A DNA stretch of 64,000 nt from Echinicola vietnamensis DSM 17526 (GTDB lineage: Bacteria; Bacteroidota; Bacteroidia; Cytophagales; Cyclobacteriaceae). This document shows positions 27,418 through 36,917 of the stretch, piece after piece (position 1 is the stretch's first letter; every line of letters begins with the position of its first letter). Position numbers and translations under genes: made by a program. The stretch lies in assembly GCF_000325705.1 (NCBI RefSeq), contig NC_019904.1:3970001-4034000 (forward strand). The letters are read 5' to 3'. The notes beneath the pieces are model-generated. The model was not told where the DNA came from and did no database searches. It saw only the letters and a list, made by a program, of their open reading frames with translations.

Positions 27418-28197
27418 ATGACCAAACCACTCATTTTAGTTTCGAACGACGACGGTATTACCTCACGGGGCATCAGGGTCCTGGTGAGTGTAATGAAAAA
27501 GCTTGGCGATGTAGTAGTCGTGGCTCCTGACAGTCCCCAGTCTGGAATGGGCCATGCCATCACCATTGGCAATACACTGCGGTTGGATGAAGAGGAGATT
27601 TTTGATGATGTAGAGGCTTACAAATCCAGCGGCACTCCTGCGGATTGTGTGAAATTGGCCAAGCATTATGTCTTTCATGACCGTAAGCCAGACCTGATTG
27701 TCAGCGGCATCAATCATGGGAGCAATACCTCCATCAGTGTATTGTATTCAGGCACCATGTCCGCAGCCATTGAGGGGGCGATAGAAGGATATCCCTCCAT
27801 TGGCTTCAGCCTGTGCGATTACAGTGCAAAGGCAGACTTTTCTCACGTAGAGGACTATGTGTACAAGATCGCCAAGCAAGTCCTTGAGCATGGGATGCCC
27901 AAAGGGGTAGCCCTCAATGTGAATTTTCCGCCAAAGCGCAACGAGCCCATTAAGGGAATCAAGCTTTGCCGTCAGGCCAGGGCCAAATGGCAAGAGGAAT
28001 TTGACGAGCGTTTTGACCCAAATGGCAGGAAATACTTCTGGATGGCAGGTAACTTTGTAAATTTCGACAAAGGAGAGGACAATGACGAATGGGCGATCGC
28101 CAATAATTACGCCTCAGTGGTGCCTTGTCAGTTTGACATGACGGCTTACCATGCCATTACCCAGATGAATGAAGAGTGGGATTTGGATGTGGAATAA
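27418..28197 (+). CDS. surE: 5'/3'-nucleotidase SurE
   Basis: The 259-residue protein is a SurE-type metal-dependent phosphatase acting on nucleoside monophosphates, active in stationary phase. It shows the N-terminal SNDDGI motif with metal-binding D11/D12, APDSPQSGMGHAIT (phosphate-binding Ser), TPADCVKL and VSGINHGSNTS (metal-binding Asn), and the YSGTMSAAIEGAI dimer region. Length fits the family. It converges on the inositol oxygenase gene with a shared hairpin between them. Confidence 0.96.
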   Translation: MTKPLILVSNDDGITSRGIRVLVSVMKKLGDVVVVAPDSPQSGMGHAITIGNTLRLDEEEIFDDVEAYKSSGTPADCVKLAKHYVFHDRKPDLIVSGINHGSNTSISVLYSGTMSAAIEGAIEGYPSIGFSLCDYSAKADFSHVEDYVYKIAKQVLEHGMPKGVALNVNFPPKRNEPIKGIKLCRQARAKWQEEFDERFDPNGRKYFWMAGNFVNFDKGEDNDEWAIANNYASVVPCQFDMTAYHAITQMNEEWDLDVE

Positions 28198-28214
28198 GAG
28201 AGGCAAGCACAGCA

Positions 28215-28245
28215 TTTAGAGGGGGATGGAGTCCCCCTCTTAAAA
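28215..28245. terminator. Shared terminator between surE and the inositol oxygenase gene
   Basis: AGAGGGGGA (28218-28226) and TCCCCCTCT (28232-28240) form a perfect 9-base stem with a 5-base loop. On the minus strand the hairpin overlaps the stop codon of the oxygenase gene. Confidence 0.7.
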
Positions 28246-29115
28246 TTTCAACACGGAAGGAAGGTACTTCGCTACCAAGTCTTCGTAATAGGGGCGAAGG
28301 GCTTTGGCGTCCGGTGGTGTAGGGACTTTCGAATACAAATCGTAAGGGTTGAATTTTTTGACCCACTCAAACATGGCTTTATCATGATCGTTCAATAAGT
28401 GGTCATATGCATTTTCCTTATGTTGTGCATAAAATGAGTGATACCTGATCATGTATAATGCCTCTTCTGGTAAATAATCTTTTACCATCTGAAAAAGATA
28501 TTCATCATGTCCCCATGACATCTTCACCTGATCCAGTCCACAATTTGGTGAGTAGATTCCGTATTTGGTGTTGAGTTCAGGGTTTTGGCTATCAGGATTC
28601 AAGTCAAAAAATTCAGGGAAGACGATCTTATCCGAAAATTGGCAGCCCACAGGAAAAGTGTCCCCTACGACTGCCCATTGGGGTTCTCCGAAAAGACAGA
28701 GGACTTTGCCAAAATCATGGATGAATCCTGTCAACACAAACCAATCGGGATGGCCGTCTGCCCGGATGGCTTCTGAGGTTTGGAGCAGGTGCTGCAATTG
28801 GTCCAAATCGGTGTCCGGATCAGAATCATCCACCAGTGTATTGAGAAAATCCACAGCTTCCCAGAAACCCATTTCTTTTTTGTTGAACGACAGAAATTCC
28901 TTTTCTTTTTCAAGTACAAAGTCGTAGGATTGGTACTGGTGATTTAAGCGATAAAATTCCTTAACGGTATCGTGGCGATCCCCATCCTCATAGTTGCGGT
29001 AAGCTTCTTTAGACTTGTTGTGGTCTGCAGGATCTGGATACCGCTTTAAAAGGTCTTTTTCCCAGTCCTCGATGCTCTTCAGGGGATTGTTTTCTATGGT
29101 ATTGGGCTTTTTCAT
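28240..29115 (-). CDS. Myo-inositol oxygenase (MIOX) family protein
   Basis: MIOX is a di-iron enzyme that cleaves myo-inositol to D-glucuronate and is best known from animals and plants. The 291-residue protein follows the animal enzyme closely, with GKVL(C/A)[12 protein letters not shown] and MSWGHDEY segments. All six iron ligands align by spacing: H109, H133, D134, H203, H226 and D259 (animal H98, H123, D124, H194, H220, D253). The substrate-binding lysine in HDFGKVL is kept. No export signal is visible, so it is cytoplasmic. No other inositol genes are adjacent. Glucuronate as product would join the same uronate pool as pectin breakdown, but this link is inference. Confidence 0.93.
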   Translation of the reverse strand: MKKPNTIENNPLKSIEDWEKDLLKRYPDPADHNKSKEAYRNYEDGDRHDTVKEFYRLNHQYQSYDFVLEKEKEFLSFNKKEMGFWEAVDFLNTLVDDSDPDTDLDQLQHLLQTSEAIRADGHPDWFVLTGFIHDFGKVLCLFGEPQWAVVGDTFPVGCQFSDKIVFPEFFDLNPDSQNPELNTKYGIYSPNCGLDQVKMSWGHDEYLFQMVKDYLPEEALYMIRYHSFYAQHKENAYDHLLNDHDKAMFEWVKKFNPYDLYSKVPTPPDAKALRPYYEDLVAKYLPSVLKF

Positions 29116-29962
29116 GAGATCTGTTTGATTTATAGGGTCTTCCTTAAACGTTGGTTTGGCCGGGCCTAGTTTTGTTCTGGTTTTATTATGGCTTCCAATT
29201 TACATATCTGCCTCTTCTGATACAATTTTCAAGCATGCATGAATGGACAAGCTGACGACCAAAAAGTGCCTTGGTTTATGTTTAAAGGCATAAAATACCA
29301 TGTGAAAACCTTTGCATAACACCAGCCTAAAAATACCTTCAGTCTATGCTAATGGGCCTAATTTGCATGTTTGGGATCAAGCATAATTTCTGGAAGACGA
29401 TAAATTTTGCTGTTTATCGGAATTATGATTCTCCACTAAGGTTCCAAGGCACAAAGCAATTATAAATTTCTTTCATTGCAGATTACAGCATCCAATTAGT
29501 GCCTTTGGGACATTTTTAACACACCTTGTTTCACCACTAAGCAAACGGGCAATCACCAGTCATTACACTTGATTCCATATTTTAATGCTTTATCTTGATA
29601 TTTTCATAAGAATCTTTGCGTAAATATTTGCAGCTATTTTTAATGCAATCGATTTAACGAAGTGTTTTACGCTATTTTTTGCAAAAATAGTATGTATATG
29701 AGTTAATATCGTACATAGTATAATATAAAAAAATATTTGAAATATACAAGCTTACCCGTGCTGTGATGGCGTAACAGTACAGTACAGACTAGTTAAGGTG
29801 GAGCAAGCTTTTATCTTACGAACATAATTTTGACCCTGAACTAATAGTAGAAAGTAAATTTTATTAAACTGATGTTTTACCTAATAACGTGTTTTTTTTA
29901 CACTTTATTATAAGACTCAGGAAAAATTAGCAACCCAATTTAATAACCTAAACCAAGTCAAG
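29116..29962. other. Long A/T-rich leader before the pectin locus
   Basis: These 847 bases contain no credible coding frame. They become very A/T-rich after about 29590. At 29672-29690 lies a short palindrome (separate entry), and around 29700-29750 runs of A and T alternate. The promoter and control region of the seven-gene SusCD unit must be here. I see no clear TAnnTTTG box close to the first gene. Confidence 0.5.
29672..29690. promoter_or_regulatory. Palindrome, possible operator
   Basis: CTATTTTT and AAAAATAG flank TGC, giving a perfect 8-base inverted repeat about 270 bases before the first gene of the locus. The regulator is unknown. Confidence 0.3.
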
Positions 29963-32158
29963 ATGATCAAAAGGATTACTTACTTTTTTTCAGCTTGCTT
30001 TCTACTGTTTGGATGTAGAGAAGTAGGCTGGGAAGAACATTATGAACGCCCCGAGTGGCTTAAAGGCAATGCTTGGGAATTGCTGGAGAGCAGGGGAGAT
30101 TTTACCATTTTCTTGGAAGCTGTCGAGAAAGCTGGTTTCAAGAGCCTGGTAGAAGGAAAAGGGATCATCACGGTGATCGCCCCACCAGATGAAGCCTTCG
30201 TGGAGTATTTTTCTGAAGAGGGGATCGGAAGTGTAGATAACCTTACCTCAGCCGAGGCCAAAAAGTTAGTAGGCTATCATCTGGTCTACTATTCATTTTC
30301 CCGAGAGCGATTTGCTAACTATATGCCTCAGGGGCAAGCTGTAGAAATGCCAGCCATGGCAGGCATGTTTTACAAGCACCGAACCAAAAGCCGGGACACC
30401 GTTTCGGTGGAAATGGACCATGTAGCGGGAAAAGAACGGACCATTTTTCACAAAGAGCGATTTGTGCCTGTTTTTTCTTACAACATCTTTACTTCCAAGA
30501 GCATCGATGCTGCTTCCAATTACGAATATTTCTATCCAGAAAGTACTTGGACCGGCTCAGGTGGCTTTAACATTTCCAATGCTACAGTAAACGAATATGC
30601 TCTGCCGACAGATAACGGGTATGTGTATATCGTCGATCGGGTGGTCAAGCCTTTGGAGACGGTATATACGGAGTTGGAGCAAGAAGAGAATTACAGTGAT
30701 TTCATTGAAGTTTATGACCGTTTTACCAGCTTTTGGTATGATGATGAGACCTCTAAGGCATATGCAGATGCAGGTGATTCCTTGTACGTAAAGACCCATT
30801 CAGGTTTGCCGGAAATTGCTTCTGAGTGGTCCTATAATGGCGGTACGGGCTTGGCGGATTATGCTAACCTGGCTATCCTTTCTGGGAATGCCTTCAATGT
30901 CTTTGCTCCCAATAATGCGGCATTGCAATCCTTTTTCAGCGAGTATTGGGCCGAACATTACGCTACACTTGGTGAGGTTCCATTTTTGCCGATCAGGCTA
31001 TTGCTGAGTAACCATGTTTACCAGGGAAGCATCGTGTTTCCTTCCGAAATCGAACGTGGAGACATCCAAAGTGTCTTCGGTAACTCCATTCAGTTTGATC
31101 CTGCACAAGATGTAGAGACGAAAGGAATAGGGGTAAATGGCGTTTATTATGGCTTAAACGAAGTGATTGTTCCGGCGCTTTTCCGCGGCGTGGTCGGTCC
31201 AATGCTCCAACAGCCGGAATACAGTATATTTTTACAAATGCTCTATGACTCTGGTAGCCTTCAAGCATTTCTAGGAGATGCACTGAGGTTTACCGTGTTT
31301 GTGCCTGACAATGAGACCATCCTTAACACCATTTATGGGGGAAGTGAGATTTTCTGGAACGAAGGTAATCCCTTGCAGTTTGGTGACGAGGCAGTAGAGG
31401 TGGAAAATGCCGATGGCATCAGGGTGCCGATGAGTACCGGTGCGATGCGGGCCTTTGTCCAAAACCACATTGTAACGGAGGAAATCACGGAGATTTCTGG
31501 CACCAAGGTGTACCGAACAAGAAATCCTTTCAGTTACCTGTACATCACGGATGCGGGGGTGGCATCTTCCAATAATTATAACCTTGGGGAATTTGCAGCA
31601 TCCACGACGGTCAGTGGTGAATGGAACAACGGTATGGTCTACGAAGTCGATCGCTCACTGATCCGTGAAGAAGGAAGCTTTAAATACATTATAGCCTCAG
31701 CCAGTTCAGGGACCAGTACAATTCAGGAATTTTCAGAGTTTTCAAAACTCCTGTCCCAAGCGGGGCTGGTAGAACCCAATAACGAATTTGAATTTTTGTT
31801 TGGGGACAATTACATGCTGTTCGCACCGACCAATGAAGCCATTTTGGAAGCCAAGGAACAAGGACTTATTCCCGAGGATGAAGGTGAATTGGAGGATTTT
31901 CTCCGGTATTATTTTGTCCCGGCGGGTACCAATAGCTACAGCGATTATGCTTTTCCAGGAATGGGCGTTCAGGGAGAGCTGGTCACTGCTCAGGAAAATG
32001 GTGATGGCTTCAGTGAACTTTCCCTTTTGGACAATGGTACAGGCTTACAGCTAAGGTCTGCGACAGGAGAGACGGCCAATGTGGTCAGCACTTTCCCTAA
32101 AACCTATGTGGACGGCGCTGTTTATCAGATCGATAAAGTGCTCAATTCAGGACATTAA
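29963..32158 (+). CDS. Lipoprotein with four fasciclin (FAS1) domains
   Basis: The 731-residue protein has a lipoprotein signal with lipobox LLFGC (residues 14-18) and four FAS1-like repeats at about 45-228, 229-408, 409-570 and 580-731. Each has the pattern of an F-x-x-x-L helix, a xTVFAPxNEA segment (VIAPPDEAF, VFAPNNAAL, VFVPDNETI, LFAPTNEAI), an H-x-V/Y segment and a final G-x-V/I-Y-x-I/V-D strand. FAS1 domains bind carbohydrates or proteins. As first gene of the SusCD unit it probably sits on the outer membrane face. The next gene starts 18 bases later. Confidence 0.9.
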   Translation: MIKRITYFFSACFLLFGCREVGWEEHYERPEWLKGNAWELLESRGDFTIFLEAVEKAGFKSLVEGKGIITVIAPPDEAFVEYFSEEGIGSVDNLTSAEAKKLVGYHLVYYSFSRERFANYMPQGQAVEMPAMAGMFYKHRTKSRDTVSVEMDHVAGKERTIFHKERFVPVFSYNIFTSKSIDAASNYEYFYPESTWTGSGGFNISNATVNEYALPTDNGYVYIVDRVVKPLETVYTELEQEENYSDFIEVYDRFTSFWYDDETSKAYADAGDSLYVKTHSGLPEIASEWSYNGGTGLADYANLAILSGNAFNVFAPNNAALQSFFSEYWAEHYATLGEVPFLPIRLLLSNHVYQGSIVFPSEIERGDIQSVFGNSIQFDPAQDVETKGIGVNGVYYGLNEVIVPALFRGVVGPMLQQPEYSIFLQMLYDSGSLQAFLGDALRFTVFVPDNETILNTIYGGSEIFWNEGNPLQFGDEAVEVENADGIRVPMSTGAMRAFVQNHIVTEEITEISGTKVYRTRNPFSYLYITDAGVASSNNYNLGEFAASTTVSGEWNNGMVYEVDRSLIREEGSFKYIIASASSGTSTIQEFSEFSKLLSQAGLVEPNNEFEFLFGDNYMLFAPTNEAILEAKEQGLIPEDEGELEDFLRYYFVPAGTNSYSDYAFPGMGVQGELVTAQENGDGFSELSLLDNGTGLQLRSATGETANVVSTFPKTYVDGAVYQIDKVLNSGH

Positions 32159-32176
32159 ACCCTCAATACCAGTTTT

Positions 32177-35100
32177 ATGAAAACAACTTATATCATTAGC
32201 TGCCTGCTAATGCTGTTCACGGTATTGCCTTTACGGGCACAGGAGCAGCAGACGCAGACGGTCTTGACAGGAAAGATAACCGATACAGGTGGAGAGCCGC
32301 TTATTGGCGCGAGCATCTTTATCGAGAATGAACAGCAACGGAACTTAAACGGAACCATCTCTGATGAAAATGGTAATTACAGATTGGCCGTTCCTCAGGG
32401 AAATAACCTAAAGGTGGTCTTCTCCTATATTGGCTTCAAAACCAAAAAGGTGACCATCGGCAACCAAACGACCATCAATACTACGCTGGATGAAGACGCC
32501 TTTGAATACGGCTCAGCAGAAGTAGTGGCCGAGCGCGTGCAGACCAATTCACTGGGCATCAGCCAACGTGAGCAGGTGTCTTCCAGTCAGCGGTTTGATG
32601 TGGAGCAATTGGAGGAAGTGCCCATGACGTCCATCGAATCGGGACTTCAGGGAAGAATGGCCAATGTGGACATTATCTCCGGTGCTGACCCTGGGTCAAG
32701 GAGTACCATTCGAATCCGCGGAACATCTTCCCTCAATGCCAATTCCGATCCTTTGATTGTCGTGGACGGGATTCCTTATCCTACCAACTTCGGTGATGAC
32801 TTTAATTTTGCCACGGCAAATGACCAGGATTTCGGGGCTTTGGTGAACATCTCGCCCAACGACATCGAGTCCATAGAGGTGCTGAAAGATGCCGCGGCCA
32901 CAGCCATTTGGGGATCTCAAGGAGCCAATGGCGTGCTGGTCTTCAAAACCAAAAAAGGTAAAAAAGGTAAAACGAAGTTCTCTTTCTCTACCAAATCCGA
33001 AATCAAGAAAGAGCCAAATACCATCCCCATGTTGGATGGCTCTCAATATGTCAGCTTGATGCAGGATGGGATTTGGAACTCGATCAATGACGTGGGCTAT
33101 CAGTCGGGTTCTGCCTATACGGACTTATTGTTCCAGACGCCAGAGATCAATTTTGATCCGGAGTGGGTGTACTTCGATGAATACAACCAAAACACCAATT
33201 GGGTGAATGAGGTCACGCAGCTGGGTTATTTTCTGGACAATAACTTTTCCCTCAGTGGAGGAGGAGACAAGGCCATCTACCGGGTGTCCGTCGGCTATCT
33301 CCGGGATGTGGGAACCACCATCGGTACTTCCTTGGACCGGTTTAATTCCATGGCCAGTGTTACCTATAATTTTTCCAATAAGTTGAGTGTCAGCGCGGAT
33401 ATGTCCTATTCCCAGAGTTTGAAGGAAGCGAACTGGACGGAAAGCAGATTCCCTTCTGCCCGGTCCATGGCCATGCGAAAGATGCCCAATATGAGCCCCT
33501 ATGTGCTGGATGCCAATGGCAACAGAACTTCTGAGTATTTTTCTCCATTGGAGAATTTTCAGGGAAGTTTTGCCAATAACAAATACTACAATCCCGTGGC
33601 ATTGGTGCGGGAATCCAGTAACCAGACCCAAGCGGACAATGCGCGGGTAATATTCCGGCTGCGGTATCAATTTAACCCTGACTTGCAGTACCAAGGAACG
33701 GTTGGTTTTGATACACGAACCAATAAAAACACCAGCTTCTTGCCACAATCCGTTACCGGTGTACTCTGGACGGACCCTTATTTTAACAGAAGCTCCGACA
33801 TGCTGTCCGATCAGCTGTATATCAATACCGAAAACAAGTTGATTTATAATAAGACCATCGATGATAAGAACCACATTATCCTGAGTGGATTGGTGCAGAC
33901 CAATGAAGGCCGAAACTTTGGCTATGTGAGCCAGACGAGCGGAAATGCTTCCGTATCCCTGAGCGATCCCACCGATGGGGCCGCCGTTTCCAAAATGGAG
34001 TCGGATAATTCCATGACACGCAGGATTGCGACCATTGCAAATGCCCACTACACCTTTAATGGGAAGTACATCATTTCGGGGGGCTACCGCTGGGAGGCCA
34101 ATTCCAGTTTGGGTGCCAGTAACCGCTGGGCAGGTTTTCCATCCATCGGCTTGGCTTGGCACTTTGGAGATGAGCCCTTTATGAAGGATTTTGCCGGTAT
34201 TGAGCTCGGCAAGCTACGGGCCAGCTGGGGGAAAAGTGGAAACCCTCCGGGAGGTGCTTTCCCCTACATCGGAACCTTCAGCCCCATCACGCCAGGCTAT
34301 ATGGATATGGTGGCCATTTCACCTTCCTCTATCCAGTTGGAAAACCTGCGATGGGAAACCATCACCCAGTCCAATATCGGCATCGACTTTTCCCTTTTGG
34401 AAGGGCGGCTTTATGTGACCGCAGAGGTGTATGACAGAAGGACCACGGACCTGTTACAGAAGGATTATCGGTTGCCTTCTTCCACGGGCTTTTCAGAGGT
34501 GAGGTACTACAATTCCGGTGAAGTGTACAACAGGGGCTGGGAAATGATCTTTAACTATGACGCGATCAAGCGAGAGGATTTAGGGATTTCTTTCAACTTT
34601 AACATTGCCCGTAACCGAAACAAGGTAGAGGAGCTTCCCGACAATATGCTATTCGAAAATTATGAATTCGATAATGGCGAGTATGCCCATAAGATCGTGG
34701 AAGGCAATCCGATCGGTTCATTTTACGGCTACCGGTATGAGGGCGTTTACCAGAACGGGGAAGAGACCTATGCCCGTGATAATGATGGAAATTTGATGTA
34801 TGACATCGATGGAGAATTGGTGTACATGCAAAATGGAAACCGGCGTGTGTATCCCGGAGATGCCAAATATGAGGATGTCAATGGTGATGGTGTCATAGAC
34901 CAGTTTGATATTGTGTACCTGGGCAATGCCATGCCGCTGTTTACAGCAGGTGCAGGGTTTAATATCCGTTGGAAAAACTTTATGCTGACGACCTTCTTCC
35001 ATGGAAGATTTGGACAGAAGATCGTGAACCAAACCCGCATCAATACCGAAAACATGTACGGTACAGCCAACCAAAGCACGGCGGTTCTTCAGCGGTGGAG

Positions 35101-35428
35101 GCACCAAGGGGACGATACCGACATCCCTAGGGCCCTCTATAATGAAGGATACAATTACCTCGGCTCGGATCGGTTTGTAGAAGATGGATCATTTGTGCGC
35201 TTAAAGACCGTTTCTCTTAGGTATTCTTTACCGAAAGCTTGGTTGTCATCCAATAAGATCGATCGGTTTGATGTGTTCTTTACCGCACAGGACCTGCATA
35301 CTTGGACCAATTATTCCGGCCAAGATCCAGAAGTCAACCTCTCCAGCAATATTTACATGCTTAGTGTGGATGGTGCGTCTACGCCTCGTCCAAAGCGGTT
35401 TGCACTGGGGGTAAATATGAACTTTTAA
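32177..35428 (+). CDS. SusC/RagA family TonB-linked outer-membrane transporter (first)
   Basis: The 1083-residue protein has a signal peptide, an N-terminal carboxypeptidase-regulatory-like domain (about 28-110: LTGKITDTGGEPLIGASIFIE), a plug (about 120-260) with the SusC signature STIRIRGTSSLNANSDPLIVVDGIP, then a 22-strand-type barrel to the end (FALGVNMNF). Such transporters import oligosaccharides using TonB energy, with SusD as lid. The partner SusD gene starts 12 bases after it. By context the substrate is a pectin-derived oligosaccharide. Confidence 0.97.
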   Translation: MKTTYIISCLLMLFTVLPLRAQEQQTQTVLTGKITDTGGEPLIGASIFIENEQQRNLNGTISDENGNYRLAVPQGNNLKVVFSYIGFKTKKVTIGNQTTINTTLDEDAFEYGSAEVVAERVQTNSLGISQREQVSSSQRFDVEQLEEVPMTSIESGLQGRMANVDIISGADPGSRSTIRIRGTSSLNANSDPLIVVDGIPYPTNFGDDFNFATANDQDFGALVNISPNDIESIEVLKDAAATAIWGSQGANGVLVFKTKKGKKGKTKFSFSTKSEIKKEPNTIPMLDGSQYVSLMQDGIWNSINDVGYQSGSAYTDLLFQTPEINFDPEWVYFDEYNQNTNWVNEVTQLGYFLDNNFSLSGGGDKAIYRVSVGYLRDVGTTIGTSLDRFNSMASVTYNFSNKLSVSADMSYSQSLKEANWTESRFPSARSMAMRKMPNMSPYVLDANGNRTSEYFSPLENFQGSFANNKYYNPVALVRESSNQTQADNARVIFRLRYQFNPDLQYQGTVGFDTRTNKNTSFLPQSVTGVLWTDPYFNRSSDMLSDQLYINTENKLIYNKTIDDKNHIILSGLVQTNEGRNFGYVSQTSGNASVSLSDPTDGAAVSKMESDNSMTRRIATIANAHYTFNGKYIISGGYRWEANSSLGASNRWAGFPSIGLAWHFGDEPFMKDFAGIELGKLRASWGKSGNPPGGAFPYIGTFSPITPGYMDMVAISPSSIQLENLRWETITQSNIGIDFSLLEGRLYVTAEVYDRRTTDLLQKDYRLPSSTGFSEVRYYNSGEVYNRGWEMIFNYDAIKREDLGISFNFNIARNRNKVEELPDNMLFENYEFDNGEYAHKIVEGNPIGSFYGYRYEGVYQNGEETYARDNDGNLMYDIDGELVYMQNGNRRVYPGDAKYEDVNGDGVIDQFDIVYLGNAMPLFTAGAGFNIRWKNFMLTTFFHGRFGQKIVNQTRINTENMYGTANQSTAVLQRWRHQGDDTDIPRALYNEGYNYLGSDRFVEDGSFVRLKTVSLRYSLPKAWLSSNKIDRFDVFFTAQDLHTWTNYSGQDPEVNLSSNIYMLSVDGASTPRPKRFALGVNMNF

Positions 35429-35440
35429 TCCGAAGGAATC

Positions 35441-36910
35441 ATGAGAAAGACATATATATGCTTAATGGCTGTATTGACATTGGCCATCAGTTCATGTAAC
35501 GATTGGCTGGAACTCCAGCCCGAAAACAATCAGGTCAGTGACGAATACTGGACCAATAAAGAAGAAGTAGAAGCGGTGCTCGGAGCGGGCTATGTGCGCC
35601 TTCGGGAAACCATGGAGCAGCAGTTGGTTTGGGGAGAAATGCGAGGAAATGGCCTGACCACCGGCAGTGGAGCCATCTTGGCAGATATCTTCAGAATCAA
35701 CCAATGGGATATCCTTCCCGGAAATGACTTTGTGAAGTGGGATAAGTTTTACCAAGTGATCAATTATGCCAACATGGTCATCAAATATGGTCCCGAGGTA
35801 GTGGAGAGAGATCCTTCCTTCAATGAAAATGTAATGCAATCTTATTTGTCAGAAGCCTATTTCCTAAGAGGCCTGGCCTATTTCTACCTGGTGAGGAATT
35901 TCCGGGATGTACCGCTGATCACCGAACCTTATATGGATGATCAGACCGCCTTTGAAATGGCCAAGTCGCCGTCCAATGAGGTTTTTCAGCAGATCAAAAT
36001 GGACCTGGAAGGGGCGGTGGAATACGCCAAGGAAGTGGCGCCGACTGTTTGGGAAGCCAAAGGAAGGGCTACCAAGTGGTCCATCTACGCCACCTTGGCA
36101 GATGTTTACCTATGGACAGAAGAGTACGATAAGGCAATTCAAGCCTGCGATGCTGTGATCAACAGTGGCCAGCTGGGGTTATTGGAAGGCATGGTCAATA
36201 ACAATAACAATTGGTACCGGATCTTCAGCGAAGGGAATACCAATGAAGGGATTTTTGAAATCCAGTTTGACTTTGACAAAGGACAGACCAACAACCTGAT
36301 GTCCTGGTTTGGTACCAATCAACGGTACAATGTTACCGAGCGTACCGTGGCATTGTTTGCTGAATCGGATGAAGATATCCGGGGAGAGGGATCAAGCTAC
36401 TTGGAAGGAGACTTTAGTGTGTGGAAATACCTGGGTGCTGAGTCAGAAACCGGGATTCCTAGGGTGTACAGTGATCAGAACTGGATTATCTATCGCATCG
36501 CTGACATTTACTTGATGAAGGCAGAAGCCATGGTGATGAAAGGTGCCGGCAGCTATGGCGATGCAGTAGCACTTATCAACCAGGTCCGTGAAAGAGCGCA
36601 AATTTCCGAACCCGTATCGGCTGCTTCCACGGAGCTGGAAATGCTGGAATTGGTCATGGAAGAGCGGGGAAGGGAGTTTGTCGGAGAAGGTAAAAACTGG
36701 TACGATATCCTTCGCGTGGCGAGCAGGAACGATTATGAGTACAAAGATTACCTGATCACACAGGTATTGCTGACGGCTCCTGCAAGTTCTGCACCGATTA
36801 TACGCTCCAAATTACTGGACGTGAACAGTCATTATCTGCCTATTCATCTTGAGGAGCTGGCCGCAAACAGGCTGCTGGAGCAAAACCCATATTACGATAA
36901 CCTAAATTAA
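35441..36910 (+). CDS. RagB/SusD family nutrient-uptake lipoprotein (first)
   Basis: The 489-residue protein has a lipobox (LAISSC, C19) and the SusD architecture: N-terminal YWTNKEEVEAVLGAGYVRLRE, TPR-like helices with YFLRGLAYFYLVRNFRDVPL, a central sugar-binding region and a C-terminal RGREFVGEGKNWYDILR motif. SusD proteins cap SusC and bind glycans at the cell surface. It pairs with the SusC immediately upstream; a 7-base gap separates it from the next FAS1 gene. Confidence 0.97.
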   Translation: MRKTYICLMAVLTLAISSCNDWLELQPENNQVSDEYWTNKEEVEAVLGAGYVRLRETMEQQLVWGEMRGNGLTTGSGAILADIFRINQWDILPGNDFVKWDKFYQVINYANMVIKYGPEVVERDPSFNENVMQSYLSEAYFLRGLAYFYLVRNFRDVPLITEPYMDDQTAFEMAKSPSNEVFQQIKMDLEGAVEYAKEVAPTVWEAKGRATKWSIYATLADVYLWTEEYDKAIQACDAVINSGQLGLLEGMVNNNNNWYRIFSEGNTNEGIFEIQFDFDKGQTNNLMSWFGTNQRYNVTERTVALFAESDEDIRGEGSSYLEGDFSVWKYLGAESETGIPRVYSDQNWIIYRIADIYLMKAEAMVMKGAGSYGDAVALINQVRERAQISEPVSAASTELEMLELVMEERGREFVGEGKNWYDILRVASRNDYEYKDYLITQVLLTAPASSAPIIRSKLLDVNSHYLPIHLEELAANRLLEQNPYYDNLN

Positions 36911-36917
36911 CCACGCC

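Noticed and set aside
33125..34162. 345-codon open frame on the minus strand within the first susC
   Set aside because: It lies fully inside a strongly supported SusC gene, shows no family motif, and its composition is that expected of the complementary strand.
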